From Halotia branconii CENA392 (lineage in GTDB: Bacteria; Cyanobacteriota; Cyanobacteriia; Cyanobacteriales; Nostocaceae): a DNA stretch of 64,000 nucleotides. This document shows positions 1-8,320 of the stretch, piece by piece; position 1 is the stretch's first letter; each line of letters begins with the position of its first letter. The stretch covers positions 1,839,455-1,903,454 of the forward strand of contig NZ_CP124543.1 in assembly GCF_029953635.1 (NCBI RefSeq), written 5' to 3'. A program made the position numbers and the translations under genes. The notes beneath the pieces are model-generated. The model saw only the letters and a program-made list of their open reading frames with translations, had not been told where the DNA came from and ran no database searches.

Positions 1-160
1 CATAAAGGGCTTCTGGGGAAGTACCTTCATCAACTAGAGTTTTATCAGCTGGTACAACTTGTTCTTCGATAACTTGAGCGATCGCATTTAAAACCTCAGG
101 TGAGAGAATACCTAAAGCCGTGCGTTCTTGTAGCCATGTAACCATTTCTGGAGATGTCAT
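1..160 (-). CDS. Cyclic nucleotide-binding-type domain protein, N-terminal part (runs off window)
   Basis: An ATG at 160 (minus strand) opens a frame of 53 codons that runs off the left edge. The visible part begins MTSPEMVTWLQERTALG, has a predicted helix, and then the stretch VDEGTSPEALY, which matches the first strands of a cNMP-binding (Crp/cyclic-nucleotide) beta-roll. Many cyanobacterial proteins carry such a domain, either alone or fused to transporters or regulators, so the full function cannot be told. It is unrelated in sequence to the two Crp-like genes near 58-59 kb apart from the shared fold. Confidence 0.6.
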   Translation of the reverse strand, partial: MTSPEMVTWLQERTALGILSPEVLNAIAQVIEEQVVPADKTLVDEGTSPEALY

Positions 161-221
161 CAACAGTTCTCCGTTACCGCTGCTGTATAAAAGAATTATC
201 CCTGAAATGAATGTACAAAAT

Positions 222-301
222 ATAGCGTTTCTCGATTGTATGCAATACACTCCAGTCAGGAAAAGGGGCTAGGAACTAGGGGCTAGGGGCTAGAGTGGTA
301 T
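222..301 (+). repeat. Dispersed intergenic repeat, copy 1 (inverted copy at 5845-5922)
   Basis: This stretch reads TAGCG-TTTCTCG, then ATGCAATACACTCCAG, then a run of GGGGCTAGGAACTAGG-type units ending GCTAGAGTGGTAT. The reverse complement of 5845-5922 gives the same order with few mismatches. It is a non-coding dispersed repeat. The rest of the 161-453 spacer holds heptamer-like TTATCAGTTACCAG and ACTGTTCACTGTTCACT repeats (about 361-420) and no gene. Confidence 0.75.
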
Positions 302-453
302 ATTTAAAAGAAAACCGCTATATCTAAATTTAGTTTTGATAAGAGGCAGGGCATGGGGCATAGACAATTATCAGTTACCAGTTATCAGTTTTCATTGTTA
401 ACTGTTCACTGTTCACTGCCCTTTGCTCCCCTGCTTTTTGACAATTTCGGGAG

Positions 454-2463
454 TTATTCAAACCCTTTATACAGTACTAAAGCTCGTCCGTTTGCAGCCG
501 TCCTCGCAGGAATTTCATTGCGGTTGAGCTTTCGAGTAATACCTTGGCGTGTTTCTTCAACCCAAGTTTGAAAGCTAGCTCCATTAAAATGGGCTTCACC
601 AACACCAGCAAAACTAGAAGCAGCATTAATAATGCGGAAAATTGGTTCCTGTTTTTTAATGCCATTAGAAAAAATTAATGCACCCAGAAGTTCTGTAAAA
701 CCACCATTACTAGTTTCAATTTTGGTTTTACCTTGTTCTGTCTTAAAACCGAGAATCCAAAGCTTAGCACCATTATTGACGACATTAGTTGTCGTTGATC
801 CTTCAACATTTAGCTGTCGAGTCCAAATACTTTGATCTGAATTGAGGAATCTAACTTTATCCGTTGTCACATCATCGATGAAGAGATCACCAGATCCTGT
901 ACTTTCAAAATCGAAGTTTTCAATACTACGAAAGACAACAGTACGGTCAGCAACGCTCCTCCAATTAACTTGAGAGCCACGCCTGATGTAAAAATTCTCA
1001 ATTATCAGAGTTGGTTGAGATCCTTTGTCTGCGACTATTTCTCCTTTACCCTCAATCCATCCCTGAGTTCCGATAAATCTTCGCAGGTTTTTTCTCAGTC
1101 GCAATGTTCCATTGATAGTAAAGTTCCCCCTTCTTGGTACGACTACGGTTGTAGCACCAGAATCAATTGCTGCTTGAAAAGCAGCAGTATCATCCTTTTT
1201 GTCATTTGGTTTGGCTCCAAACTTCTCAACACTAACCCATGCTTTGGGATCATCCCAAGGTAGTTGAGGAAATTGCCTAATCGGCAGTTGCAGAGACTCT
1301 TTCGATAACTCTTTTGATTTACTAGATGCAGGAAATTCGGCAATTATGGGGCGAGAAGTATATTCATTAATTGTAGTTCCTGAAATGTTACCAACTGCAT
1401 TTCGTGCTTTACTTGAAAGCACATTTTTGTAACCTGCACCTGATATATTTCGAGCATAAATAAAGCCTGTAGAAGAAATTGCAGGTACTTTTTTAGCATT
1501 ACCACTACCAACAAGACGAGCATTTAATAGTGTCAACATACCTCCAGTTTGATAACCTGAACTTTGATCGCTACCATTAATAATTGCTGGTACAGAATTA
1601 AGACTATAAAGATTTTCCAGACTCATTATTTGCCCACGATTGAAGATACCAGCCCTATTTTGATTGCGAACTGTGATGTTCTGCATCGTGATCCCAGCAA
1701 TCACATTATTGGTACGTATTCCGTAATCGAATCCTACAACCTCAACATTCTCCACTAACAATGGGCCAACTTCACCATGTGTTAATGCCAGACCAGTTGT
1801 TCCTTGGCCGTCAGGAGAAATAATCTTGACGCTCCGCACAGATCCTAAATTATTGGCAATAAAATTGAGTCCTTCTGCTCCTGGATTTTTCTTTCCTATA
1901 TTAATAGTCAGATTTCTGACTGAGTTAGCAAAACGTTGAGCTTTTTTACTCGCACTGAATGCTTTCGCATTTGGATTTAAGTCGGGATCAAACCCTGTAG
2001 ATATTAATGGTCGAGGCTTTTTTGGATCTTGAAATTTGGCAGAAGAATCGTTTAATTGAATAGTTACGCCATCTTGGCTTTGTCCTTGCAGTATAGTCCG
2101 CTTGTAGTCACTGGCAGAAATTCTTCCAGGCGGCCAATGTAGAGAATCAGAAATGTTATATGTACCATTGGGCAAATAAATAATCCGCCCTCCACTGGGA
2201 AATTGACTCAGTGCCTTTTGAATCGCTTTTGTATCATCTTTGCCATCGTTGGGCTTAGCTCCATATTCTGATGCAGTCACATCAATCACTGCTGCACTTT
2301 TAGGAAATACAATATTTTCTTGTAAGTTTTGGTTTGTTTGTGCAAGTACAAGCTGGTTTTGACTATTGTTGTTGTTATAGTTAACGCAAGAAGTAGCTAA
2401 GGTAGCTACTATGAGTGTAGGAGTGAGTTGTTTTAAAATTGACTTTTGAGAAGGCAACACCAA
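454..2463 (-). CDS. Pectate lyase superfamily (right-handed beta-helix) lipoprotein
   Basis: This 669-residue protein is probably exported. The N-terminus is a hydrophobic stretch ending ATSC (Cys26), which resembles a lipobox, followed by an Asn-rich linker. Two separate copies of the Pectate_lyase_3/GH55-type opening motif are visible, YGAKPNDGKDDTKAIQKAL near residue 67 and FGAKPNDKKDDTAAFQAAI near residue 415, so it is a two-domain parallel beta-helix. Family members cut or bind polysaccharides; the substrate here is unknown. No ATG is available for the signal peptide: the frame opens with TTG, GTG and TTG within three codons (2463, 2460, 2457), with a purine-rich GAGAGAAGA upstream, so the exact start is uncertain. 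Confidence 0.82.
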   Translation of the reverse strand: MVLPSQKSILKQLTPTLIVATLATSCVNYNNNNSQNQLVLAQTNQNLQENIVFPKSAAVIDVTASEYGAKPNDGKDDTKAIQKALSQFPSGGRIIYLPNGTYNISDSLHWPPGRISASDYKRTILQGQSQDGVTIQLNDSSAKFQDPKKPRPLISTGFDPDLNPNAKAFSASKKAQRFANSVRNLTINIGKKNPGAEGLNFIANNLGSVRSVKIISPDGQGTTGLALTHGEVGPLLVENVEVVGFDYGIRTNNVIAGITMQNITVRNQNRAGIFNRGQIMSLENLYSLNSVPAIINGSDQSSGYQTGGMLTLLNARLVGSGNAKKVPAISSTGFIYARNISGAGYKNVLSSKARNAVGNISGTTINEYTSRPIIAEFPASSKSKELSKESLQLPIRQFPQLPWDDPKAWVSVEKFGAKPNDKKDDTAAFQAAIDSGATTVVVPRRGNFTINGTLRLRKNLRRFIGTQGWIEGKGEIVADKGSQPTLIIENFYIRRGSQVNWRSVADRTVVFRSIENFDFESTGSGDLFIDDVTTDKVRFLNSDQSIWTRQLNVEGSTTTNVVNNGAKLWILGFKTEQGKTKIETSNGGFTELLGALIFSNGIKKQEPIFRIINAASSFAGVGEAHFNGASFQTWVEETRQGITRKLNRNEIPARTAANGRALVLYKGFE

Positions 2464-2843
2464 CTGAATCTTCTCTCGGCTAAATTGACTACTTAATTAC
2501 TATATACTTCACCAAAGGTGGCGGGAAGCCCACTTCTTCAAGGAGTGTCCGTGATAGCACTTCGGCTCCTTTTAACTGCGCTATTTCGGCTACGCTCAGT
2601 ACAAGTCAAGGCGAGACGCTCAGCGACCATCGCCCTGCCATTGTCCGGTGTCAGTAGTCAGTAGTCAATAGCAAATACAACTGGCTACTGACCACTGATC
2701 ACTGACGCTAAATCCTACCTCTTCAAGGGGCGGGATGAACTTAATACTTCCAATTTATCAGAGAAAATGCGTATACTTTCTAATTTTTTATAAGCTGGCC
2801 ATATCAGTAATCACATCAAAGCTAGCTGGAGGCAGACAAAATT
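2464..2843. other. Spacer with dispersed and heptamer repeats, no gene
   Basis: The 380-base spacer between divergent genes holds a repeat of the GCTACGCTCAGTACAAGTC type (about 2556-2640) that recurs near 37.1, 49.6, 55.7 and 56.4 kb. It also has a GTCAGTA-type heptanucleotide run (about 2648-2706). No gene is seen. A GGAGG ribosome-binding site at 2826-2831 serves the next gene. Confidence 0.6.
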
Positions 2844-3479
2844 GTGGATAAAGAGCAGATATTGCAATGGTTACAGGCATTTACAACTGAAATAGAAAAA
2901 AATAAGGAATACTTAACTGAATTAGACGCAGTCATTGGTGATGCTGATCATGGTATCAACATGGATCGTGGTTTTAAAAAAGCGATCGCCCAGTTACCGA
3001 ATGTTACAGAGCAAGACATCGGTAACATTTTAAAAACGGTAAGTATGACTCTGATTTCTAGTATTGGTGGTGCAAGCGGCCCTCTATACGGTACATTTTT
3101 TCTTCGAGCCAGTACAGTAGTCGCTGGCAAGTCTGAATTAACTGCACAAGATTTACTAGAGATGCTTCAGGCTGGCTTAGACGGCGTACTGCAACGTGGT
3201 AAAGCGCAACTGGGAGATAAGACAATGGTGGATGTGTTATCTCCTGCTGTAGTGGCTTTTGGGCAAGCTGTAGGAACGAATAAGGTGATATTGCCAGCAA
3301 TGCAACAAGCTATAGCAGCAGCCCAAGAAGGATTGCAAAACACCATACCAATGCTGGCTAAAAAAGGACGAGCTAGTTACTTAGGGGAACGCAGCATGGG
3401 ACATCAAGATCCAGGAGCTACCTCGTCTTATTTGATGTTGAAAAGTTTATTGGAAACTTTAGAAAACAAGACACAGTGA
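2844..3479 (+). CDS. dhaL: Dihydroxyacetone kinase, ADP/ATP-binding subunit DhaL
   Basis: This 211-residue, all-helical protein has full DhaL length. The Mg-nucleotide motif VIGDADHGINM (Asp33, Asp35, His36) is present, followed by GGASGPLYGTFF, DKTMVDVLSPA and the C-terminal GERSMGHQDPGATSS. DhaL supplies the nucleotide site that phosphorylates dihydroxyacetone held covalently by DhaK. The start is GTG at 2844, six to twelve bases after a strong GGAGG. No DhaK (or DhaM) gene is present in the window, so it is either paired with a distant DhaK or acts with another partner. The gene is followed directly by a polypurine repeat. Confidence 0.9.
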   Translation: MDKEQILQWLQAFTTEIEKNKEYLTELDAVIGDADHGINMDRGFKKAIAQLPNVTEQDIGNILKTVSMTLISSIGGASGPLYGTFFLRASTVVAGKSELTAQDLLEMLQAGLDGVLQRGKAQLGDKTMVDVLSPAVVAFGQAVGTNKVILPAMQQAIAAAQEGLQNTIPMLAKKGRASYLGERSMGHQDPGATSSYLMLKSLLETLENKTQ

Positions 3480-3596
3480 AGGGAGCAGAAGAAGCAAGGG
3501 AGCAGGGAGCAGGGAGACAAGGAGAAAGAGGTAATTTTTCTTTATCCCCCTTGCGCCCTGCCCCCTGCCCCAATTCTTCTTCTTCTTGCCCCATGC
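3480..3596. repeat. Low-complexity GGGAGCAGGGAGCAG / CTGCCCCCTGCCCC repeat
   Basis: Directly after dhaL the sequence is a purine-rich string of GGGAGCAG-like units, then a pyrimidine-rich string of CCCTGCCCC units. The two halves could form an imperfect hairpin and end transcription from both converging genes. The same type of low-complexity DNA recurs at 28.1 kb and, in reading frame, inside cbiD at about 22880-22945. Confidence 0.55.
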
Positions 3597-4412
3597 TCAA
3601 CTAAACACCCGATGTTGCAATGAAGGCATTTGACGGCGAACTTGCTCTAAACGCGAAGGATTAATTTCTGCGATCGCAATTCCCGGTTTTTCGCCAGCAT
3701 CAGCTAAAATTACACCCCAAGGGTCAATAATCATTGCGTGTCCGTGGGTTTGGCGACGGTCATAATGAGTGCCTGTTTGGGCGGGAGCAATGATATAAGA
3801 GGTATTTTCAATGGCTCTTGCTTGGAGTAATACTTGCCAGTGGTCTTTGCCAGTGAAGGCAGTAAAGGCCGCAGGCACAAATATGATATCGGCTCCTTTA
3901 TCTGATAGATGTCGGTATAATTCCGGAAAGCGGACATCGTAGCAAACAGAAAGACCTATACTACCTAGTTTTTCGGAGAAGTACACCGATGGTAGTTGCT
4001 TACCAGCCATCACAGTACTAGATTCTCGATAGGTGTTGCCGTCAGGGACGTTAACATCAAATAGATGTACTTTGTAGTAACGGGCGAGTTCTTCACCGCT
4101 AGGATCAACGAGTATGGTAGTGTTATAGACTTTGCCTGTATTATCTACTGGGACTGGAAAACTACCGCCCAAGATCGTAACCTGAAAGCGCTGAGCCATT
4201 TTTTTGAGAAATTGTTCACTTTCATTGGCAATAATTTCCCCTTGAGCAAGTTTGTCTTTTTCTTCTCCCATAAAAGAAAAGTTTTCTGGCAAACCTACCA
4301 ATTCAGCACCTCGACGCACAGCAAGATCAATTAACTCTTCTGCCTGTGCCAAATTTCTATGTAGGTCAGGCACACTGGTCATTTGAATAGCGGCTGCTAA
4401 ATAAGACTTCAT
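3597..4412 (-). CDS. Carbon-nitrogen hydrolase (nitrilase superfamily, Nit1/Nit2-like amidase)
   Basis: I set the start at the ATG at 4412, giving 271 residues beginning MKSYLAAAIQMTS, the usual first beta strand. The longer frame to 4457 adds 15 residues without homology. The catalytic Glu-Lys-Cys triad is visible: Glu43 in GLPENF, Lys114 in YYKVHLFDV and Cys157 in VCYDVRFPELYR. The FDVNVPDG stretch and the DVRFPELYR signature fit the Nit1/Nit2 branch, whose members hydrolyse deaminated glutathione or omega-amides. The exact substrate is inferred, not shown. It is cytoplasmic and converges on dhaL. Confidence 0.87.
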   Translation of the reverse strand: MKSYLAAAIQMTSVPDLHRNLAQAEELIDLAVRRGAELVGLPENFSFMGEEKDKLAQGEIIANESEQFLKKMAQRFQVTILGGSFPVPVDNTGKVYNTTILVDPSGEELARYYKVHLFDVNVPDGNTYRESSTVMAGKQLPSVYFSEKLGSIGLSVCYDVRFPELYRHLSDKGADIIFVPAAFTAFTGKDHWQVLLQARAIENTSYIIAPAQTGTHYDRRQTHGHAMIIDPWGVILADAGEKPGIAIAEINPSRLEQVRRQMPSLQHRVFS

Positions 4413-4695
4413 AGATTCAACAAAAAACAGTGGATTTGTGCGGTTATAGATTCTCAAATATACCGTTACTTAAAGAACTGTGGGGCTGAATTAGACATAA
4501 GTAAGCTTTATTTTTCTTTAAGAATCGCCAATATTAGTGTTTCTGAGCAATCTTCCCAGAGTTATAGGAAAATGAGTCAGGTTAAGTGAGGTTTGTTATT
4601 AAACCTTAATAAATACTATCTGTTATGTTAGTAGATGCTTCCGTTTCAGTTCCACCTTTGATCAAGACGGCTGGCTAAAATATGGCAAATTATTG

Positions 4696-5454
4696 ATGAA
4701 CTATAAAACTAATTCCATTTTCATTGAAGAGATAGTAGAATTTCTTAATAGCTTCTTTGATGTGAAACGCTTTTCTGAAAGCGAAAGAGGGGGCATATAT
4801 TTACCATCAAGACATCCTGTAAAACGTTTAGGACTAGCTCTCGAAGCAAACGCAAATTTACAGGAATGGATAATTTCCCAAAGTTTAGATGCACTGTTTA
4901 TCCATCGTCCGTGGAAATTAGAAGTAGAATCTCTTCCGTCAGAATTGGGGATAATTTCTTATCATCTGCCATTTGATGAATGCTTAACAATGAGTTTTAA
5001 TCCTCGATTGGCTCAAGTCTTAAGTATTTCTGATTTAGAAATGTTAGGAGAAAAAGAAAACAGAGTAATCGGGATGATTGGTAATATTCCAATCCAAAAG
5101 TTTGAGCATTTATGTAATTGTGTGACTCAAGTTTTTGGAGGACAAGAGCAAGTTTATCCAATAACTAATAATGATGTGAAACGCGTTGCTGTCGTTGGAG
5201 CGATGACAGATTTATTGATACGTGAAGCAGCAGACCGTGACGCTGATGTATACATAACAGGACAGTTTCGCAAACCAGCCACAGGAGCAATACAAGAGAC
5301 TCAAATGGGAGTAATTGCTGTTGGGCATCATCGTAGTGAAGCGTGGGGTTTACGCGCACTCGCTGGAGTTTTACGAGAACGTTGGTTGAATTTGGATGTA
5401 GTTATTTCGCCTAACATTCTAGGTAAGCCCGACAGTTATAAAGTGGAAGGTTAA
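4696..5454 (+). CDS. NIF3-family dinuclear metal-centre protein (GTP cyclohydrolase I type 2 homologue)
   Basis: About 252 residues. The C-terminal half carries the NIF3/YbgI pattern: VYPITNNDVKRVAVVGAM, then ADVYITGQFRKPATGA, then VGHHRSEAWGLRAL, in which the last His and Glu are the family's metal ligands. The N-terminal ligand motif, normally a His-His pair, reads LFIHRPWKL here, so one ligand is replaced by Arg. This could mark a divergent subgroup or altered metal binding. An ATG at 4696 is preferred to the TTG one codon upstream. The biochemical role of the family is unsettled. Confidence 0.8.
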   Translation: MNYKTNSIFIEEIVEFLNSFFDVKRFSESERGGIYLPSRHPVKRLGLALEANANLQEWIISQSLDALFIHRPWKLEVESLPSELGIISYHLPFDECLTMSFNPRLAQVLSISDLEMLGEKENRVIGMIGNIPIQKFEHLCNCVTQVFGGQEQVYPITNNDVKRVAVVGAMTDLLIREAADRDADVYITGQFRKPATGAIQETQMGVIAVGHHRSEAWGLRALAGVLRERWLNLDVVISPNILGKPDSYKVEG

Positions 5455-5615
5455 TTCCTACTTCCATCACAAATTGGTGTGTCTTTAAAACAACAAGACG
5501 AAAATCCACCCGAATATATTGTAAGGCTGCGCCAGCTGAAAGCCCAAAGAGGGATTGCATGACAATTAAATACTTAATTGATGAAAACTTACCCCCTCTT
5601 TACCAACAGCTATAG
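5455..5615 (+). pseudogene. Decayed toxin-antitoxin remnant (antitoxin tail plus DUF5615-like toxin start)
   Basis: Frame 5461-5562 encodes LKQQDENPPEYIVRLRQLK and ends GIA-stop, like the tail of a small antitoxin-type protein, with no start codon. Its stop overlaps an ATG (ATGA at 5559-5562) that opens MTIKYLIDENLPPLYQQL and then hits TAG at 5613. The toxin piece matches the first strand of DUF5615/PIN-like proteins (compare MVRFLADENF of the intact gene at 44116). Only 18 codons remain. The ATGA overlap is typical of a translationally coupled pair, so this is probably the junction of a lost module. Confidence 0.55.
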
Positions 5616-5844
5616 GACTCCTATTTGATTTTTGAACACGATTCAGTACATATCTATCCCTTCTTAACTGTTCCCTGTTTCCTGTTTCCTGTTCCCTACC
5701 TACACAAATAAATTCACCGAATCAAACCGGATTACTATAACAGTGAATAGTTATTACAGCGTTTTTCAGATGAATAGACTACAGTGAGCAAATCAACCCC
5801 AAACATCGTCGGATGAGATTCAATACTTTTGGGTTAAGGATTAT

Positions 5845-5922
5845 AGCGATACTCTAGCCCCTAGCCTCTAGTTCCTAGCCTTTTTTATTTCTGGAGTGTA
5901 TTCCATGCAACCGAGAAGCGCT
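5845..5922 (-). repeat. Dispersed intergenic repeat, copy 2 (inverted relative to 222-301)
   Basis: The reverse complement reads AGCGCTTCTCGG, then AATACACTCCAG, then GGCTAGGAACTAGAGGCTAGG, the same order as 222-301. It lies in the 5616-6000 spacer downstream of the T4SS-like operon. The rest of that spacer has TTCCTGTTTCCTG and GATAACTGATAACTG short tandem units and no gene. Confidence 0.75.
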
Positions 5923-6000
5923 AAAAGTAGCTTTTGACTGATAGCTGATAACTGATAACTGTCTTTTGAGTAACTTGATTTCCTTGTTAAGAGTTCCCTT

Positions 6001-6573
6001 TCATTTAGCAGTTCTGACGCAAGGTGTAGGATTAGCAGAAGGCGGATCAGCATAAATTGCTAGAGTATGATAATCGGGGTTAGATTCTTCATACAAAATT
6101 CTAAATGTATAGAGTTTGGTTTTACCTTGCCCTTCAGTAATTACAGTTAAAAGCGTATTATCCATATCAGGCAATCCGGGGATATTTATTTTTTTTATTC
6201 GCCGGAGTTGAATTACATTTGCTGCTGAATTTTTACAATCTCCTGAGTTCATATTGCGGTCTTGACCGAACTGCATACACATTGGCCCATCAAAGTCCAT
6301 AATTACTTGGGATGGGTCGTTTAACCAAACTTTTTTAATAGTTTCTCCAGAGGGCAGAAAACTTAAATTTGTACCTTGTTGATACCATACGTTAATAGTA
6401 GGTAATGCTCCTCCTAAACCCTGTGCTTGACAAGAAAACATAGAACGGAGAACAGCATTATTAGCGACAGCACGACCTGCCAAAAATAACATTGCACCAG
6501 AAAAAACTAGGGAAGTCAGAGTAAATAAATGAGAATAACCTAGATATTTTTTCGGTGAATTAATATGTTTCAT
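6001..6573 (-). CDS. VirB9/TraK-like periplasmic T4SS component (N-terminal domain only)
   Basis: This is the last gene of the nine-gene T4SS-like operon. The 190 residues start with a signal peptide or anchor (about 14-38), followed by a compact exported domain with three or four Cys. The run TIKKVWLNDPSQVIMDFDG, then RRIKKINIPGLPD, then LLTVITEGQ and LYTFRILYEE follows the strand order of the VirB9/TrbG N-terminal domain (basic strand, then a turn, then a T-x-L-I-V strand, then Y-x-F). It stops where VirB9 proteins would continue into the outer-membrane C-terminal domain. The assignment rests on pattern and position and should be tested by structure comparison. Confidence 0.55.
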   Translation of the reverse strand: MKHINSPKKYLGYSHLFTLTSLVFSGAMLFLAGRAVANNAVLRSMFSCQAQGLGGALPTINVWYQQGTNLSFLPSGETIKKVWLNDPSQVIMDFDGPMCMQFGQDRNMNSGDCKNSAANVIQLRRIKKINIPGLPDMDNTLLTVITEGQGKTKLYTFRILYEESNPDYHTLAIYADPPSANPTPCVRTAK

Positions 6574-6629
6574 GGCTGCAACCTGAGAAATAATTGAATA
6601 GGGAGCGATCGCACAAATTCGCCTAAATC

Positions 6630-8297
6630 TTAAAACTGCATTGTTTGATTAACATATATTTCCACATTTTTTCCAGCTGCGAGAAACCAAACATTGGTTT
6701 GTTGCGACATTTGAGCGATCGCTTGCTGATTACGTTGCGAAATTTGGGGAATTAAAGAGTTTAAACCACCTTCTAGAACTCCTGCCGGAATGTTGCGTCT
6801 ATTATCAGTAACCTGGAAACAACTAGTGTAAATATTATTGTTATTGTTATTATTGTTATTATCAGTGTTATCGTTATAAACCCCATTCTGACCACACTCT
6901 ACTCTGGTATCAGGACGATTAAACAACTCTGCGGCTTTACCAATACCTCCCAAAACAAATAATCCTGCATCCATACTTGCTATAGAGCCAGATGAATTAG
7001 GAAATTTATTTGCAACGAGAGGTTTGCCTTGAGTACCGCGAATAATAATTGCATTGGTTGGTAAACTTCTTTCTGTAAGATTACCTTTTTGGTCTTGCAC
7101 AATAATTTTGACTACATTTAGCTGTAACAAACCTTGTTCAGAAATGGCATTAACTTGAGTTAGTAATTCTGTATTTGCAGGTAAAGCAACTTCACCATCC
7201 GCAGCTTTTAGTGGTTCTTTTAATTTCACAACAAAAACGTTTTTATTTTCGTCTTTATCGTTATTTCTTGATCTTGTAGTTTCCCCAAATATGGCTGTTG
7301 CTAACACAGCTTTAGCACTAGTTCCTACTTTTACTGATTTCGGATTCTGTGATTGATTTTGGCTAACTACAGAAGGTTGTTGTTGTTGTGGTGGTTGTGG
7401 TGTAGGATTCGTATTCTGGTTGATTGTCTGTGATGCCGCATTGTTATTCAGCTCAGGTGGAGAAGTAACGACATCATTATTTGATTGATTATTGGCAGCT
7501 ACTTGAACTTGACCATAGCTACCTAATTTTGCTAGCCTTTTCCACTCATCAAGAGGGTCAGGTGGGGATGGTTGAGATGCTGGTTGAGGCGCTGGTGGTA
7601 TGGGTGCTGGTGGTAAAGTAGCAAGAGTGTTTTCTGGACGGGATAGTTGAGGTGCGGGTCTTTGAACGACACGCTCAACTCTAACTATTCGAGGTACGTA
7701 AACTGTTCGCACAGCTGGGGGTGTTGTTGGCTGTATCACTCTTGGCCTCACTCTAGATTGTTGTGGAGTTTGTTGAACTTCTTCAACCTGAGAAACTGGT
7801 TTGGCGGCTCTGAGATTTTGCTGCGCGGCCGTTACTGCTTGTGCTTGTTCAGCTAGAGCTAACTTGGTTTTGAGAGTTTCTATTTCTTGCTCTAAAGTTT
7901 GCTGGCGAGATAAATTTGTTGGTTGTGATTGAGCTACCGGGGAAACTAAGTTTTTTGCTGGCTTTTGATTGCCGATATTCATCATCTGGGATAAAAACCC
8001 GCCAGCTAATAAAATTACAGCCAAGGTTGCGCTACCCACCAAGATTAATTTAGCGAAGGGGTTAGATGATAAGGGTTGCTTGGTTTGAACTGCTTCTGGT
8101 TCAGATAGTAGCGGTTCTAAGCTAGCCGAATCTTCTTCTATTGGTTCGACAACAGTTGGAGGCTCTTGTTCCAAGCCAACCAATCGTGCCATCTGTGATT
8201 CCCAATCGTTAGACTCTACTTCAAGCGAAGAATTATCGATACTGCGAGTCCGGAGATTTTTGGCAGAAGTTTCTGAAGGAATTGAATAAGAAGTCAT
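6630..8297 (-). CDS. VirB10/TrbI-like T4SS core scaffold protein
   Basis: This 555-residue protein has the VirB10 layout: a cytoplasmic N-terminus (1-80), one membrane helix (81-105), a coiled coil (131-165), a long Pro/Gln-rich periplasmic linker (176-310) and a C-terminal beta domain (322-555). The C-terminal part has ALPANTELLTQVNAI, like the VirB10 strand I-P-x-G-T, and ends WFLAAGKNVEIYVNQTMQF, like the family's terminal G-x-P-x-x-I-x-V-x-x-D-L-x-F. A run of nine to ten Asn lies at about 479-488 in a loop between two Cys (468, 493). The gene is 23 bases downstream of the VirB8-like gene. Confidence 0.7.
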   Translation of the reverse strand: MTSYSIPSETSAKNLRTRSIDNSSLEVESNDWESQMARLVGLEQEPPTVVEPIEEDSASLEPLLSEPEAVQTKQPLSSNPFAKLILVGSATLAVILLAGGFLSQMMNIGNQKPAKNLVSPVAQSQPTNLSRQQTLEQEIETLKTKLALAEQAQAVTAAQQNLRAAKPVSQVEEVQQTPQQSRVRPRVIQPTTPPAVRTVYVPRIVRVERVVQRPAPQLSRPENTLATLPPAPIPPAPQPASQPSPPDPLDEWKRLAKLGSYGQVQVAANNQSNNDVVTSPPELNNNAASQTINQNTNPTPQPPQQQQPSVVSQNQSQNPKSVKVGTSAKAVLATAIFGETTRSRNNDKDENKNVFVVKLKEPLKAADGEVALPANTELLTQVNAISEQGLLQLNVVKIIVQDQKGNLTERSLPTNAIIIRGTQGKPLVANKFPNSSGSIASMDAGLFVLGGIGKAAELFNRPDTRVECGQNGVYNDNTDNNNNNNNNNIYTSCFQVTDNRRNIPAGVLEGGLNSLIPQISQRNQQAIAQMSQQTNVWFLAAGKNVEIYVNQTMQF

Positions 8298-8320
8298 GGT
8301 GTTTATGCTTGAATGTAATT

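Noticed and set aside
353-1263. Small frames antisense to the beta-helix lipoprotein gene
   Set aside because: They lie inside or across a clear coding gene and show no family features.
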